Shown here: piece after piece, positions 46,401 through 55,599 of the stretch
How the letters are laid out: every line of letters starts with the position of its first letter
Numbering within the stretch: position 1 is the stretch's first letter
Assembly (NCBI GenBank): GCA_011050235.1
Contig: DRGC01000002.1
Span: forward strand, 83,832 to 147,831
Direction of reading: 5' to 3'
Length of the DNA stretch: 64,000 nucleotides
DNA from: Phycisphaerae bacterium
Lineage (GTDB): Bacteria; Planctomycetota; Phycisphaerae; SM23-33
Translations under genes and position numbers: made by a program
The notes under the pieces: generated by a model
Told to the model about the DNA's origin: nothing
The model's input: the letters and a program-made list of their open reading frames with translations, nothing else
The model's database searches: none

Positions 46401-46500
46401 GCGGAGACGCTTGCTGCGGAGAAAAAGGACGTAGATCCGCCGAAGGTCGAAGATCCCCAAGGGGCGGAAAGTAGCAGCGGGCAAGCCCCAAGTAACAATG

Positions 46501-46536
46501 CGGGCGACGGCCTAAGTGGTCGTCGCCCGGTTTCTT
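46501..46536 (+). terminator. Probable terminator after the PEP-CTERM gene
   Basis: A perfect 9-bp stem, CGGGCGACG with CGTCGCCCG (46501-46509 and 46521-46529), is followed by GTTTCTT. It lies 100 bp after the stop, between convergent genes. The T-run is short, so efficiency is uncertain. Confidence 0.6.
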
Positions 46537-46566
46537 GCGCCGGTGCGGACAAGCCGCACCGCCTGT

Positions 46567-47802
46567 CTATTTCGTCGCGGAACCGGAGCGCCGCCGGGAG
46601 CTCGGGCGGCGCGAGCGACGGTTGGAGCGGTATTGGCCCTTGCCCTTTGGCTTGGGCCTCTCGTCGCCACCCGATGCGTCGTAGCTTTCCAGGCGAATGG
46701 GCGCAGGCAGCTTGTCGCCGATGAGCTTCCGCACGCCGTTGACGTACCGGCGATCGTCCCGTGTAACGAAACTGGTCGCCAGGCCGCTGGCATCCACGCG
46801 CGCCGTTCGGCCGATGCGGTGCACGTAATCCTCGGCATTGTGCGGAAAGTCATAGTTGATCACGTGCTCGATGTTGCTGACATCCAGGCCGCGAGCGGCG
46901 ATATCGGTAGCCACAAGCACGCGGTGTCGGCCGGAGCGGAAGTCCGCCAGGGCCTTGTCGCGATAGACCTGATCGAGATCGCCGTGAATGGCCGCGGCAT
47001 CGACCCCTCGGCGGCTGATCCGCCGGGCCAGGCGGTCGACGCCTCGCTTGGTCCGAACGAACACGAGCACGCGTCCTTTGGTCTTGCCCAGCAGCTCCAG
47101 CAGCAGGCGGCCCTTGTCATCCTCGGCCAGTTCGAAAAGCTCCTGCCGCGCCCGATGGGCCGGGGCGACTATCCCAATCTGGATGCGAACGGGGTCGCGC
47201 ATGTTCTTGCGGGCGATTCGCTCGACGTCGTCGGGCATCGTGGCGGTAAACATCATCGTCTGCCGTTTGGCCGGCAGCACCGACAGGATCATGCGAATCT
47301 GCGGGATAAAGCCCATATCGTGCATCCGGTCGGCCTCGTCCACCGTCAGGATCTCGATCTCCGACATCGATATCTTGTCGCTCTCGATGTGGTCGATCAG
47401 CCTTCCGGGCGTGGCCACCAGAACGTTGGGCCATGCTCGCAGGGCGGCATAGTCCTTCTCCATCGGCACCCCGCCGACGATCGTCGCGACGCGAACGCCG
47501 CTGGCGGCGCCAAGCTCGTTGAACATGGCTGTGATCTGGGCGGCCAGTTCGCGCGTGGGCGCCAGCACCAACGCGCCCAGGTCCGGCCGGCCGGCCAGAC
47601 GCTGGATGATCGGAATAGCAAACGCCGCCGTCTTGCCCGTGCCCGTCTGCGCCAGGCCGATGACGTCTTTACCTTCCAGCGCAGGCGGAATGCATTGGGC
47701 CTGAATGGGGGTCGGCCGTTCGTAGCCGACCTCACGAATGCTCTGGTGAATGCTCTCATGGAGGGGAAAATCAGCGAACGTCACATCATTTTCTGTAGAC
47801 AA
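46567..47802 (-). CDS. DEAD-box RNA helicase, RhlE type
   Basis: The 411-residue protein starts at a TTG (47802) behind GAGGTG. All helicase motifs are present in order: Q motif region TPIQAQCIPPAL, Walker A AQTGTGKTAAF, PTRELAAQI, TPGRLIDH, VDEADRM, FTATMPD in place of SAT, then VATDIAARGLDV and HRIGRTAR. It unwinds RNA duplexes with ATP, typically in ribosome assembly, mRNA decay or cold adaptation. The tail of about 35 residues is rich in Arg, Ser and Gly. The gene stands alone. Confidence 0.95.
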   Translation of the reverse strand: MSTENDVTFADFPLHESIHQSIREVGYERPTPIQAQCIPPALEGKDVIGLAQTGTGKTAAFAIPIIQRLAGRPDLGALVLAPTRELAAQITAMFNELGAASGVRVATIVGGVPMEKDYAALRAWPNVLVATPGRLIDHIESDKISMSEIEILTVDEADRMHDMGFIPQIRMILSVLPAKRQTMMFTATMPDDVERIARKNMRDPVRIQIGIVAPAHRARQELFELAEDDKGRLLLELLGKTKGRVLVFVRTKRGVDRLARRISRRGVDAAAIHGDLDQVYRDKALADFRSGRHRVLVATDIAARGLDVSNIEHVINYDFPHNAEDYVHRIGRTARVDASGLATSFVTRDDRRYVNGVRKLIGDKLPAPIRLESYDASGGDERPKPKGKGQYRSNRRSRRPSSRRRSGSATK

Positions 47803-48281
47803 CTCATCACCTCGATAAAGCCCACGAAATCAAAACAACTTCGATCGCGGCGGGAGGGTTAGGAATGCAACTCCCTGTGGGGTACCGCGTCGAGCCGTTG
47901 GGAACTTCGGCGCACGACCTGTTCGTGCCGGCCGATTCCCATTGCGCCCGACGTTTTCCCGGGCGCCCCTACGGCATCTGCGTTGCCCATTCCAGCCGGA
48001 GCGGAACAGCCGCCGGCTTTGTGGACAAGACGCCAACTGCCGATCATATCTCAGGTGGAAAATACTCCCCGAATCGAGGGTCAACACCAAAGAGAGGGCA
48101 GTCGCACGATGCCTTTACAATCCAGTCCATAGATTATATCGGCTATTCGGGAAAAAGTCTAGCCAATAATCGACCTGATCCATGGCTCGCCTGCTTCCGA
48201 TGCCACCCCAGGGCGCGGCCATAGACAGGCCAAGCCCTGCTGGCGACTTGGCCTGCGCAGCCCTGGTGAAAGCCGGACGCT
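47803..48281. other. Gene-poor stretch of 479 bp
   Basis: Open frames at 47865-48224 (plus) and 47859-48047 (minus) lack binding sites and recognisable products. The helicase promoter should be near 47810-47900 on the reverse strand, but no clear -35/-10 was found. No convincing terminator for the arabinoside operon, which ends at 48282, was seen. Confidence 0.4.
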
Positions 48282-50804
48282 CTAGCGAAGGCGGATCACT
48301 GTGAACGAATAGGGCCGGAACGTATACGTCACGCAGCCGTCGGCGAAGTTGTGGGGCCAATCGCTTTCTTGCGGCACGACGTTCTCCGGGTTGTCGGCGG
48401 TGTTGACGTCGTCGGGGTCGCCGGCCAGCTCCGTGACGTGGGCGGTCGGCTCGGCCGGGGTGAAACCGCTCAGGTGAATGTCCGCCTCGATCGGCTCGGC
48501 CGCAACGTTGACCACGCGCAGGACGAGTTCGTCGCCATCGTCGCTACGCATGGCGATCACGTCCAGCCCGAACAGGCCACTCTCCCCGTGCGCGTCGATC
48601 GTGCCGAACTGGCCGACGTCGGGCGTGACGTCCCGCTTGCATTGCTCGGCCAGCAGATCGAAGCGGTGCGGCTCGTCGACGGTGGCCTCGACGAGATTCG
48701 GGAAGTAACTGTCCCCCATCATCTGATGGACGTAATACGGCGGCTGAGCCCACGCCATGTGGGGGTTGAAGAAAATCAGCCCCTGGTCCCAGCCGTGGTC
48801 GTTCTGCCCGTCGGGCTGAAGGCTGTTGGCCGAGACCACCACGCGAACCAGGTCGGCCCGCCGCTCGAAGTACGCGATCGACAGCGCGTTAGCCAGCGCC
48901 CGGCGGATGCCGTGGTTGTTGGCGTTGAGTTCGAAGATCGCGAACTTCATCTTCGCGCCGGGATTGATCTCCTGAACGACCTCGAAGAACTGGGCCGTCT
49001 CCTTCAGGCCGAACACGTTCTCCGGCGTGTCCGCGGAGATGTGCACGTCGAACCATACCTCCGCATCGAACTCCATGGCCAGTTCCATGATCTGCTTGCG
49101 GATGGTCAAGCTGCTGAGGCGTTCGCCGGCCTCGATGTAGTCGGGCTTGTCGGGTGTCTCGCCGTAGTACAGGTCGCCGATGACCAGGATGATGCTCGGG
49201 TCCTTGCCCCAGATCGCCCGGGCGCCGGGCTCGAAACGACTCCAGTACAGATCCCCCACGTGCTGCTCGTTGCCGTACTCGATGATCTTCCAGTTGTACG
49301 GATCGGGATGGTCCTCTTCGATTCGCCGGCGGCCCCACTCGGTGGTTTCATCGCCATTGAGGAACTCGATCAGGTCGGCCAGGTCTTCGGGCGTCTCGTC
49401 GATGCTGATCGACGGGATATAGATGCAGTCCATCTTTTCGGCGTAGTGGGCCTTGTCGAACATGGCCCAGCCGTGGGTGAAGTATTTGTACCAACTGCCC
49501 ATGTACGGCTTCCGCTCGTCGCGCGGGGGCAGCATGTCCTTCCATAGATATCCCGGGTTGTTCACAAGGCACCCGCCGCAGCGGACGACCGTGACGCCCT
49601 GGGCGGCCATCACGTCGCCGATATCCTTGCGGACGGGTAGGCCCTCGAACCTGCCCCATTCGCCCGGCTGGCAGAACACGTAACCGAACGTGATCAAGCC
49701 GGGCTTGCGAAGGCCGATAGCGAAGCGGCCCGCCTTGTCGTCGGCGCTGGGGGTGAGGGCGAACTCGATCTTCTCGAACTCGCCGCCGCCGGATGTCTGG
49801 AGCGTTGTCTCAGCGTAGGTCTTGCTGCCGTCGGCGCTCTGAAAGGCCACCACAAACTCGGTCGGCTCATCGCAGCGGACGCGGATCAGGCCTTCGTAGT
49901 CCTTGCCCTTGCGAAAGCACATGCCCCAGCGATTGAGGGCCATGTTCTCGATGCCGATCTCACCCTCGCCGGCGGTGAAGGTAATCGTCTGGCTCTGCGT
50001 GCCGTGATACGGACGATCGGTCTCCATGCCGAAGCTGCCTTCGGCCGAGCCGGTCCGAATCGGCCGCCACATACGGCTGATGCCCTCAGCCGGAACTGCC
50101 AGATCGAACGGGATCTCGCGCGTGTCCTGGTAATCGTTGAGCGTCACGTTGCGGACGCGAACGTCCTGGTTCAGCGCGAAAAACCCCACGCTGCCGGATC
50201 GAAGTTCCTCGTTGAATTCGAACTGCCTCCCGACCAACTCGCCGTTAACAAGCACCTGCAGCGACGCCCAGGCGAACCGCACCGTCACAGTGACCCATTG
50301 GCCGGTGGGCATGTCGAAGGGCGTCTCGACATATGGGTCCAGCCCGCCGCCCCGGCCGCGACCGATCCGCATCGTCTTCTCCGACGGGTTGAACCAGATC
50401 CCGTAGCAACGAAAGCTGTGAATATCAATACCGGGATCGTTGACCTTGACCATCAGCCCGGCATGACCGTCCTGGCCGGGCTCGCCTTGCAGAAAGAACA
50501 TCTCGCAGCTCAGCTCGCCGTTGATGACGTCCAGGCCCTTGACGGAGATGTTGCCGCGCTCGCTGTAACGGCTGCGGGCGATCAACTCGCCGTTGTCGAC
50601 ATCCCACGTACCCAGAACGGCCTCCCAATGCTTGAAGACCGGCGGGGTAGCCGGCTCCTGGAAGCTCTCGCCGAAGATCATCTGACTATAGATGCCCCCG
50701 TAGACCTCGTGGTTCACATCCTCGATACACGTCCCCCGCATATACGGGCTCACGTTCTGCAACACGTTGTCGACATTGACGGTGATCTTCGCGGCATCTG
50801 ACAT
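48282..50804 (-). CDS. Long GH51-type alpha-L-arabinofuranosidase with inserted carbohydrate-binding-like domain
   Basis: At 840 residues this is much longer than bacterial GH51 enzymes. The N-terminus (SPYMRGTCIEDVNHEVYGGIYSQ) and the C-terminal sandwich fit GH51, and a laminin-G or concanavalin-like segment (about residues 60-215, e.g. GNISVKGLDVINGE) is inserted after it. Candidate catalytic glutamates are in IIEYGNEQH and KFAIFELNAN. It should release arabinose from arabinan or arabinoxylan. No signal peptide is seen. An AGGAG site precedes the ATG and directly touches a REP palindrome. The mobile element behind it separates this gene from the rest of its operon. Confidence 0.85.
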   Translation of the reverse strand: MSDAAKITVNVDNVLQNVSPYMRGTCIEDVNHEVYGGIYSQMIFGESFQEPATPPVFKHWEAVLGTWDVDNGELIARSRYSERGNISVKGLDVINGELSCEMFFLQGEPGQDGHAGLMVKVNDPGIDIHSFRCYGIWFNPSEKTMRIGRGRGGGLDPYVETPFDMPTGQWVTVTVRFAWASLQVLVNGELVGRQFEFNEELRSGSVGFFALNQDVRVRNVTLNDYQDTREIPFDLAVPAEGISRMWRPIRTGSAEGSFGMETDRPYHGTQSQTITFTAGEGEIGIENMALNRWGMCFRKGKDYEGLIRVRCDEPTEFVVAFQSADGSKTYAETTLQTSGGGEFEKIEFALTPSADDKAGRFAIGLRKPGLITFGYVFCQPGEWGRFEGLPVRKDIGDVMAAQGVTVVRCGGCLVNNPGYLWKDMLPPRDERKPYMGSWYKYFTHGWAMFDKAHYAEKMDCIYIPSISIDETPEDLADLIEFLNGDETTEWGRRRIEEDHPDPYNWKIIEYGNEQHVGDLYWSRFEPGARAIWGKDPSIILVIGDLYYGETPDKPDYIEAGERLSSLTIRKQIMELAMEFDAEVWFDVHISADTPENVFGLKETAQFFEVVQEINPGAKMKFAIFELNANNHGIRRALANALSIAYFERRADLVRVVVSANSLQPDGQNDHGWDQGLIFFNPHMAWAQPPYYVHQMMGDSYFPNLVEATVDEPHRFDLLAEQCKRDVTPDVGQFGTIDAHGESGLFGLDVIAMRSDDGDELVLRVVNVAAEPIEADIHLSGFTPAEPTAHVTELAGDPDDVNTADNPENVVPQESDWPHNFADGCVTYTFRPYSFTVIRLR

Positions 50805-50816
50805 ATCGTGTCTCCT

Positions 50817-50872
50817 AAAATAGGGACAGACCCTATTTTTGTTTCTCTAAAAATAGGGTCTGTCCCTATTCT
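50817..50872. repeat. Inverted pair of REP palindromes
   Basis: Unit 1 (50817-50840) and unit 2 (50849-50872) are inverted copies that differ at one base and are separated by 8 bp. Each folds on its own through the arms AAAATAGGG/CCCTATTTT, and the pair can fold together into a long hairpin. The T-rich arm could also terminate transcription in either direction. Confidence 0.88.
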
Positions 50873-51546
50873 AGTTCTTCTCTTCGTGGTCGTCCGATCG
50901 GTAAGGGACGAAGACGTCTGCCAAGTGTTTGCTCGATCTTGGACACAAAGCTATCACTTCCCAACGGCCGGCCGCGGCTCGTCGCTAGACGCAGTTCTTT
51001 CACGTCTGGTACTCCCTGGGTCGCCCCCAACGCCTCGCTCCAATCCCCATCTGCCGGCAAACGTTCTCGCCACGCGGCCATGTTGAGCAAGCCGGACGTA
51101 TCACGTCCGTCGCAGTGAGCCGCAGCACTGCTCCACCGCCACTGCCACGCCGATCGGCACAGCCCGGCGCGGATGGGATTGCGCTCAACATAAGCCATCG
51201 CTGTCCAGTAGTGCTCTTCATCCAGCGGACACGAGAAGAAGCGATCCTGCCACAGGTGCCCGCTTCGGCCGTGCAACCGATTGACGTATTGCGTATACAA
51301 CTGGCTCACCCGCTTGAGAGCCTGCCCCAAGGCCTCAGCCATCGTCGGCGTCACCACCAGATGAACGTGGTTGGTCATCAGGCAGTAACTTTCCACACCC
51401 AGACCAAATTTTGTGCTCGCATTGCCCAGCAACGACAGAAACACCTGCCGATCATCGTCGACGAAAAACACATCCTGCCCATTGTTACCCCGTTGCGTCA
51501 CATGATGCGGACAACCCGGGATAACCACCCGTGCGGATCGCGGCAT
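50866..51546 (-). CDS. REP-associated tyrosine transposase (Y1/HUH family)
   Basis: The 226-residue protein has the RAYT opening ARVVIPGCPHHVTQRGNN, the HUH metal motif NHVHLVV at residues 59-65, and the helix with candidate catalytic tyrosines SQLYTQYVNR followed by GRSGHLWQDRF. These single-strand transposases are related to IS200/IS605 and nick REP palindromes. AGGAG lies 7 bases before the ATG. Its TAG stop lies inside REP unit 2. The gene appears intact and full length, so the element may still be active. Confidence 0.93.
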   Translation of the reverse strand: MPRSARVVIPGCPHHVTQRGNNGQDVFFVDDDRQVFLSLLGNASTKFGLGVESYCLMTNHVHLVVTPTMAEALGQALKRVSQLYTQYVNRLHGRSGHLWQDRFFSCPLDEEHYWTAMAYVERNPIRAGLCRSAWQWRWSSAAAHCDGRDTSGLLNMAAWRERLPADGDWSEALGATQGVPDVKELRLATSRGRPLGSDSFVSKIEQTLGRRLRPLPIGRPRREELE

Positions 51547-51565
51547 ACGTGGCTCCTGTGTCTGT

Positions 51566-51589
51566 AAAAATAGGGTCTGTCCCTATTTT
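51566..51589. repeat. Single REP palindrome, right edge of the element
   Basis: This 24-bp palindrome is the exact reverse complement of unit 1 at 50817. It overlaps two bases of the GH4 TAA stop at 51588-51590 and lies 20 bp upstream of the transposase start. Confidence 0.9.
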
Positions 51590-52922
51590 AGAAGTCGAGC
51601 GACTTGAACTGCGGCAGGTAGCGTTTGAACTTGCGGAACATTTCTTTGGTCATCGTCTTGATCTCGCCCAGTGAGAGCTTGGCCGCCGGCAGCGGGTCAT
51701 GGCAGATGGCTTGGTAGACGAGCTTGGCGTTTCCGGTGAAGTGCGCTTCGACGGCCATCATCTCCGTCCGGGCGCTTAGGTCGGTCAGGATCGCGCATTG
51801 CGGCGGCAAGGCCCCGACGTGGATCGGCGAGAGCTTGCCGCGGGTGGCCAGCACGGGCACTTCCACACAGGCACCTTCGGGCAGGTTGGTAACCAGGCCG
51901 GTGTTGGGCACGTTGCCGTTGAACTCGAACGGCGCGCCGCCCAGCCAGGCGTTGACGATCGAGGCGGCGTATTCGTGCCCGCGCACCAGCGGAACGGGCA
52001 CATCCTGGGCCAGCCAATCACGCACGTACTTCTTCCAGTTCTTCTTGGCCCGCTGGTGGCCCTTGACGATGAACGCGTAGGTGCCGGGGTTCCAACTGGT
52101 CTTGCTGTAGACCTTGCGGAGCAGGTCCGGCCGTTTGCGGAACCACCAGTTGTACTCGCTGTTGTGCCCGCTCGATTCGGTCACGTAGTAGTCCAGCGCC
52201 AGGAACATCTCGCTGCGAACGGTTTCCAGTTCCCGGATGGCCTTGCTGGATTCGACGACCTTCCGCAGCTTCGGATAGAGGTCCTTCCCCTTATGCTCCA
52301 ATCGCGTGAACCAGGAGGTGTGGTTGATGCCCGCACACGTGTAGACCAGTTCATCGCGCGGCACGCCACACCAGTCGGCGATCTCCATCGCCGTGCCCTG
52401 CACGCTGTGACAGAGCCCGGTGATGGCGACCTTGGAACTCCGCTGCATCGCGTGACACAGCATGGCCATGGGGTTGGTGTAGTTGAGCATCACGGCGTGG
52501 GGGCAGAGATGCTCCATGTCGGCAACGATATCGAGCATGGTCGGAATCGTCCGCAGCGCCCGGAAAATGCCCGAGACCCCGCGCGTATCGCCGACGTTGA
52601 TATCGATGCCGTATTTCTTGGGGATCAGGATGTCGTACTGCCAGACGTTCACGTCCCCGCACAGAATCGTCACCATGACGGCGTCGGCATTCTTGAGCAC
52701 GTCGCGGCGGTCGGTGGTGGCGGTGATGGTCGCGGGGTAGTTGTCCGAGTCGACAATCTTGCGGACCATTCTCTCGGCGAACTTCAGCCGCTCCTTGTTG
52801 ATATCCACCAGGCACAGCTCGGCGTTTCGCATGCGGTCGAAGGTCAGCAGGTCGCACACCAAACTGCGCGTGAACCCCATGCTACCCGCTCCGATGAAGA
52901 CGATCTTAGCTCGCTTTGCCAT
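51588..52922 (-). CDS. GH4-family glycosidase
   Basis: This 444-residue paralogue of the 11653 gene has the NAD motif [13 protein letters not shown], the metal-binding Cys/His in GLCHSVQG, and a His in GINHTSWF. It also keeps the [14 protein letters not shown] loop. NAD- and Mn-dependent hydrolysis of an alpha- or beta-glycoside is expected; the substrate class is open. GGAG precedes the ATG by 9 bases. It follows the GH51 gene by 85 bp in the operon. Its C-terminal codons run into the REP element, but the product looks complete (ends [13 protein letters not shown]). Confidence 0.92.
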   Translation of the reverse strand: MAKRAKIVFIGAGSMGFTRSLVCDLLTFDRMRNAELCLVDINKERLKFAERMVRKIVDSDNYPATITATTDRRDVLKNADAVMVTILCGDVNVWQYDILIPKKYGIDINVGDTRGVSGIFRALRTIPTMLDIVADMEHLCPHAVMLNYTNPMAMLCHAMQRSSKVAITGLCHSVQGTAMEIADWCGVPRDELVYTCAGINHTSWFTRLEHKGKDLYPKLRKVVESSKAIRELETVRSEMFLALDYYVTESSGHNSEYNWWFRKRPDLLRKVYSKTSWNPGTYAFIVKGHQRAKKNWKKYVRDWLAQDVPVPLVRGHEYAASIVNAWLGGAPFEFNGNVPNTGLVTNLPEGACVEVPVLATRGKLSPIHVGALPPQCAILTDLSARTEMMAVEAHFTGNAKLVYQAICHDPLPAAKLSLGEIKTMTKEMFRKFKRYLPQFKSLDF

Positions 52923-53007
52923 TCGTATTCGCTCCGTTCATGTGTGGCCAACAGCTCCGGAAACTGATCAGAGGCCCTATGCAACCAGATTGGGCGCCCG
53001 CCTTCAA

Positions 53008-54552
53008 CTACGTTAATCCGGCCCTGATGCGAACAACGGAGGCCGGAGGCACGTCGATGCGGGCGGTGTCACCTTTGGCGCTGACGGCCTGGGGGGCTGA
53101 GAGGGTGACGGCCTCGGGGCGCTCGAAGGTGTTGTGGGCGAGGTAGTCGGCGCCGGCGAGGATGACGAGTTCGATCTCGCCCAGCTTGGCCCCGGGAACG
53201 GCCAGTTCCATCTCGATCGGCTCGGTGGGGTGGGTGTTGCAGGCGGTCACGCAGAGCACGCCGTCCTTGATCGACGCGGACGCCTCCAAGGCCTTGAGCG
53301 TGATGTCGGCGTCGGTGTCGAGATAGCACTTGCGACAATCCTCAGCCGACGCGCCGCCGTCGGAGATCGGTTCACTCTCCGTAACCAGCCGCACCGCCGT
53401 CGCGCCGCGATGCGGGCGGTAGAGATCGAATACGTGATAGGTCGGCGTCTTGATGCACCGGTCGCCGTCGGTCAGCAGCAGCGCCTGCAGGACGTTGACC
53501 ACCTGAGCGATGTTGGCCATGTGGAGCTTGTCGGCGTGGCGATTGAACACGTCCAGGCTTATCGCCGCCACCAGGGCATCGCGCATGGTGTTCTGCTGAT
53601 AGAGACCGCCCATCGGCTTGCCGGGCTCGACCGGGTGCCACGCCCCCCACTCATCCAGGAACAGCTTGATCCGGCGCTGGGGATCGAACTCGTCCATGAT
53701 GGCCCGATGCCCGACGATGACCCCCTCGACCGCGCGGGCCTTGGCCAGCAGTTCCAGCCATTCGTCGGGGGTGTACTCGGTGGCGCTCGTGCCGGCTGTG
53801 CCGCAGTAGTAATGGGCGGCGAAGCCCTGGACGAGCTTCCGCCGATCCCAGTACGAATTGCACGCCCGCTCGAAGAACCGCCGCGTCCAGCCCCAATCGC
53901 CTCCCAGCGGCCCCGAGGCGATGGCGAACACCTCGCTGCCGGGATACTGGTAGGCATAGGTGCGATAGCGGCAGAACAGGTCGGCGTAGTACTCCGGATT
54001 CATGTTGCCCCCGCAGCCCCAGTTTTCGTTGCCGATTCCCCAGAACTTGATGTTGAAGGGCTCGTCCCGGCCGTTCGCCCGCCGCTCGTCGGCCAGCGTC
54101 GAAGCGCCGGCGAAGTTGCAGTACTCCACCCACTCCTGCAACTCCTGCGGGCTGCCGCTGCCGACGTTGGCGGCGAAATAGGGCTCGGCCCCGATCAACC
54201 GGCACAGCGCTATAAACTCGTGCGTGCCGAAGGCGTTGGGCTCGGGCGCCATGCCCCAATGGACGTTGACGCGCATGGGCCTCTGCTCGCGCGGGCCGAC
54301 GCCGTCGCGCCAGTGGTACACATCCGCAAAACACCCGCCCGGCCAGCGCAGCACAGGCAACTCCAGCGGCCGAAGGGCCTCAACCACGTCGTTGCGGATG
54401 CCGCCGGTATTGGCGATGGGCGAATCCTCGCCCACCCACACGCCATCGTAGACCAACTCGCCCAGATGTTCGGCGAATTGGCCGTGGAGATAAGGGCTGA
54501 TCGTGTCGATCGCCTCATCCAGCAGGACGGTTGCTTTCTGCACAGACTGCAT
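53008..54552 (-). CDS. GH51 alpha-L-arabinofuranosidase
   Basis: The 514-residue enzyme has the acid/base E176 in WGIGNENWG and nucleophile E301 in FLDEWGAWH, plus LRWPGGCFADVYHWRDG in the barrel. Length and the C-terminal sandwich are standard. It cleaves terminal arabinofuranose from oligomers, in the cytoplasm since no signal peptide is present. AAGGAG lies 7 bases before the ATG, and the URO-D gene ends 24 bp upstream. It is more like the enzyme at 37409 than the long one at 48282, which suggests three non-redundant linkage specificities. Confidence 0.95.
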   Translation of the reverse strand: MQSVQKATVLLDEAIDTISPYLHGQFAEHLGELVYDGVWVGEDSPIANTGGIRNDVVEALRPLELPVLRWPGGCFADVYHWRDGVGPREQRPMRVNVHWGMAPEPNAFGTHEFIALCRLIGAEPYFAANVGSGSPQELQEWVEYCNFAGASTLADERRANGRDEPFNIKFWGIGNENWGCGGNMNPEYYADLFCRYRTYAYQYPGSEVFAIASGPLGGDWGWTRRFFERACNSYWDRRKLVQGFAAHYYCGTAGTSATEYTPDEWLELLAKARAVEGVIVGHRAIMDEFDPQRRIKLFLDEWGAWHPVEPGKPMGGLYQQNTMRDALVAAISLDVFNRHADKLHMANIAQVVNVLQALLLTDGDRCIKTPTYHVFDLYRPHRGATAVRLVTESEPISDGGASAEDCRKCYLDTDADITLKALEASASIKDGVLCVTACNTHPTEPIEMELAVPGAKLGEIELVILAGADYLAHNTFERPEAVTLSAPQAVSAKGDTARIDVPPASVVRIRAGLT

Positions 54553-54576
54553 GCGGCGGCTCCTTGGGCGTATTCG

Positions 54577-55566
54577 TTACGGCCGGGCGTTATCGCGGAA
54601 ATACCCGCGATACTTTTCCAAAGCGCAGCAGATGGCCTCGATGTTTTCCAGCGGGACGCCGTCGTCGACTTCGGCCGACAGTTGCAGGCCGCCTTCTGGT
54701 GAGCCGAGGGCTTCGACCGCTTCGCGAACGTGGGCGTCGATCTCGGCCGGGGTGAAGAACGGGAAGCCCTGGCGATCGAGGTCGAGACAGACCTCGACCT
54801 TGCCCTTGCACTCGCGGACCAGGTTGTCCAGGCCGTTGGCGCGGATTTGCGGGTTGAGCACGTTCACGCCGCATTCGATCAGGTCGCCAATGATCTCGAT
54901 AATGCATCCGTCGGTATGCAGGAACACGCTGTGGCCGCCTTCGTGACAGACGCCGAACAGCTTGGCGAAACACGGCTTGATGTACGTGCGCCACTTCGCC
55001 GGGCTGATCGGCAGACCGTGCTGGATGCCCAGGTCGTCGCCGAAGGTGATCAGCCCCGGCCCATCGCAACTGACCAGTACCAGCTCGAGCTGCCGCATGT
55101 TGTGGCCGAGCACGATGTCGATGAGCATCTGAAGCTCGGGCGGCTCTTCGGCGAAGTCGAGCATTAACTCCTCGAAGCCGCGCAGGTCCGCCAGGCGGAG
55201 GTACATCAGCCCGTGGGGCAGGCCGTCGTCGACGGTCGGCGGCTGAAGCGTTCGCACATCCTCACGCCGCGGCAGAGGGTGACCGGTGACGATGGCCTCC
55301 TGCCCGTCATGAAGGTTGCTCCACACGCACCCCCACGCGTCGACATGCTCGCCGGTGGCGTAGGTGCCCCAAGCCATGTTGTCGTAGTCCGGCTCGTCGC
55401 CTTGCTCGCCGAAAATACTCGGATGCCGCCCGACCAACTCGAACAGATCGCGGCGGTGCTTCATCCACGCCGACGGCAGAATGCCGACACCCACGCGAAT
55501 ATCGTCAGGCTCCGGCGAGTGGGCAGCCCCATCGTCGCTCAGGGGGGTGTCATTCGTTGCATGCAT
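54577..55566 (-). CDS. Uroporphyrinogen decarboxylase (URO-D)-family protein
   Basis: The ATG at 55566 follows GGAG by 9 bases (329 residues). URO-D-type features are the FAEEPPELQMLIDIV helix, the strand GPGLITFGDDLGIQHG, the late metal-like SVFLHTDGCIIEIIGDLI, and the NPQIRANGL loop. Proteins of this branch in glycan operons have no settled function; corrinoid or methyl transfer is one guess. It sits between the Fe-S aldo/keto reductase and the GH51 gene with gaps of 33 and 24 bp, clearly in one transcript. Confidence 0.8.
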   Translation of the reverse strand: MHATNDTPLSDDGAAHSPEPDDIRVGVGILPSAWMKHRRDLFELVGRHPSIFGEQGDEPDYDNMAWGTYATGEHVDAWGCVWSNLHDGQEAIVTGHPLPRREDVRTLQPPTVDDGLPHGLMYLRLADLRGFEELMLDFAEEPPELQMLIDIVLGHNMRQLELVLVSCDGPGLITFGDDLGIQHGLPISPAKWRTYIKPCFAKLFGVCHEGGHSVFLHTDGCIIEIIGDLIECGVNVLNPQIRANGLDNLVRECKGKVEVCLDLDRQGFPFFTPAEIDAHVREAVEALGSPEGGLQLSAEVDDGVPLENIEAICCALEKYRGYFRDNARP

Positions 55567-55599
55567 GCGGCGGTCTCCGGCATTTCGCAATGGCTGCGA

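Larger units (their letters stand above)
50817..51589 (-). mobile_element. REP-associated tyrosine transposase element
   Basis: The element runs from REP unit 1 at 50817 to REP unit 3 at 51589 and contains one transposase gene. Unit 1 and unit 2 form an inverted pair on one side; unit 3 stands alone on the other side, inverted relative to unit 1. Each unit is a 24-bp imperfect palindrome with arms AAAATAGGG and CCCTATTTT. The left edge abuts the AGGAG site of the downstream GH51 gene. The right edge supplies two bases of the upstream GH4 stop codon. The insertion is thus confined to the gap between two operon genes. Confidence 0.85.

Noticed and set aside
47865..48224. Plus-strand frame of 119 codons downstream of the arabinoside operon
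   Set aside because: No recognisable motif or domain; composition gives no support as a gene on either strand.
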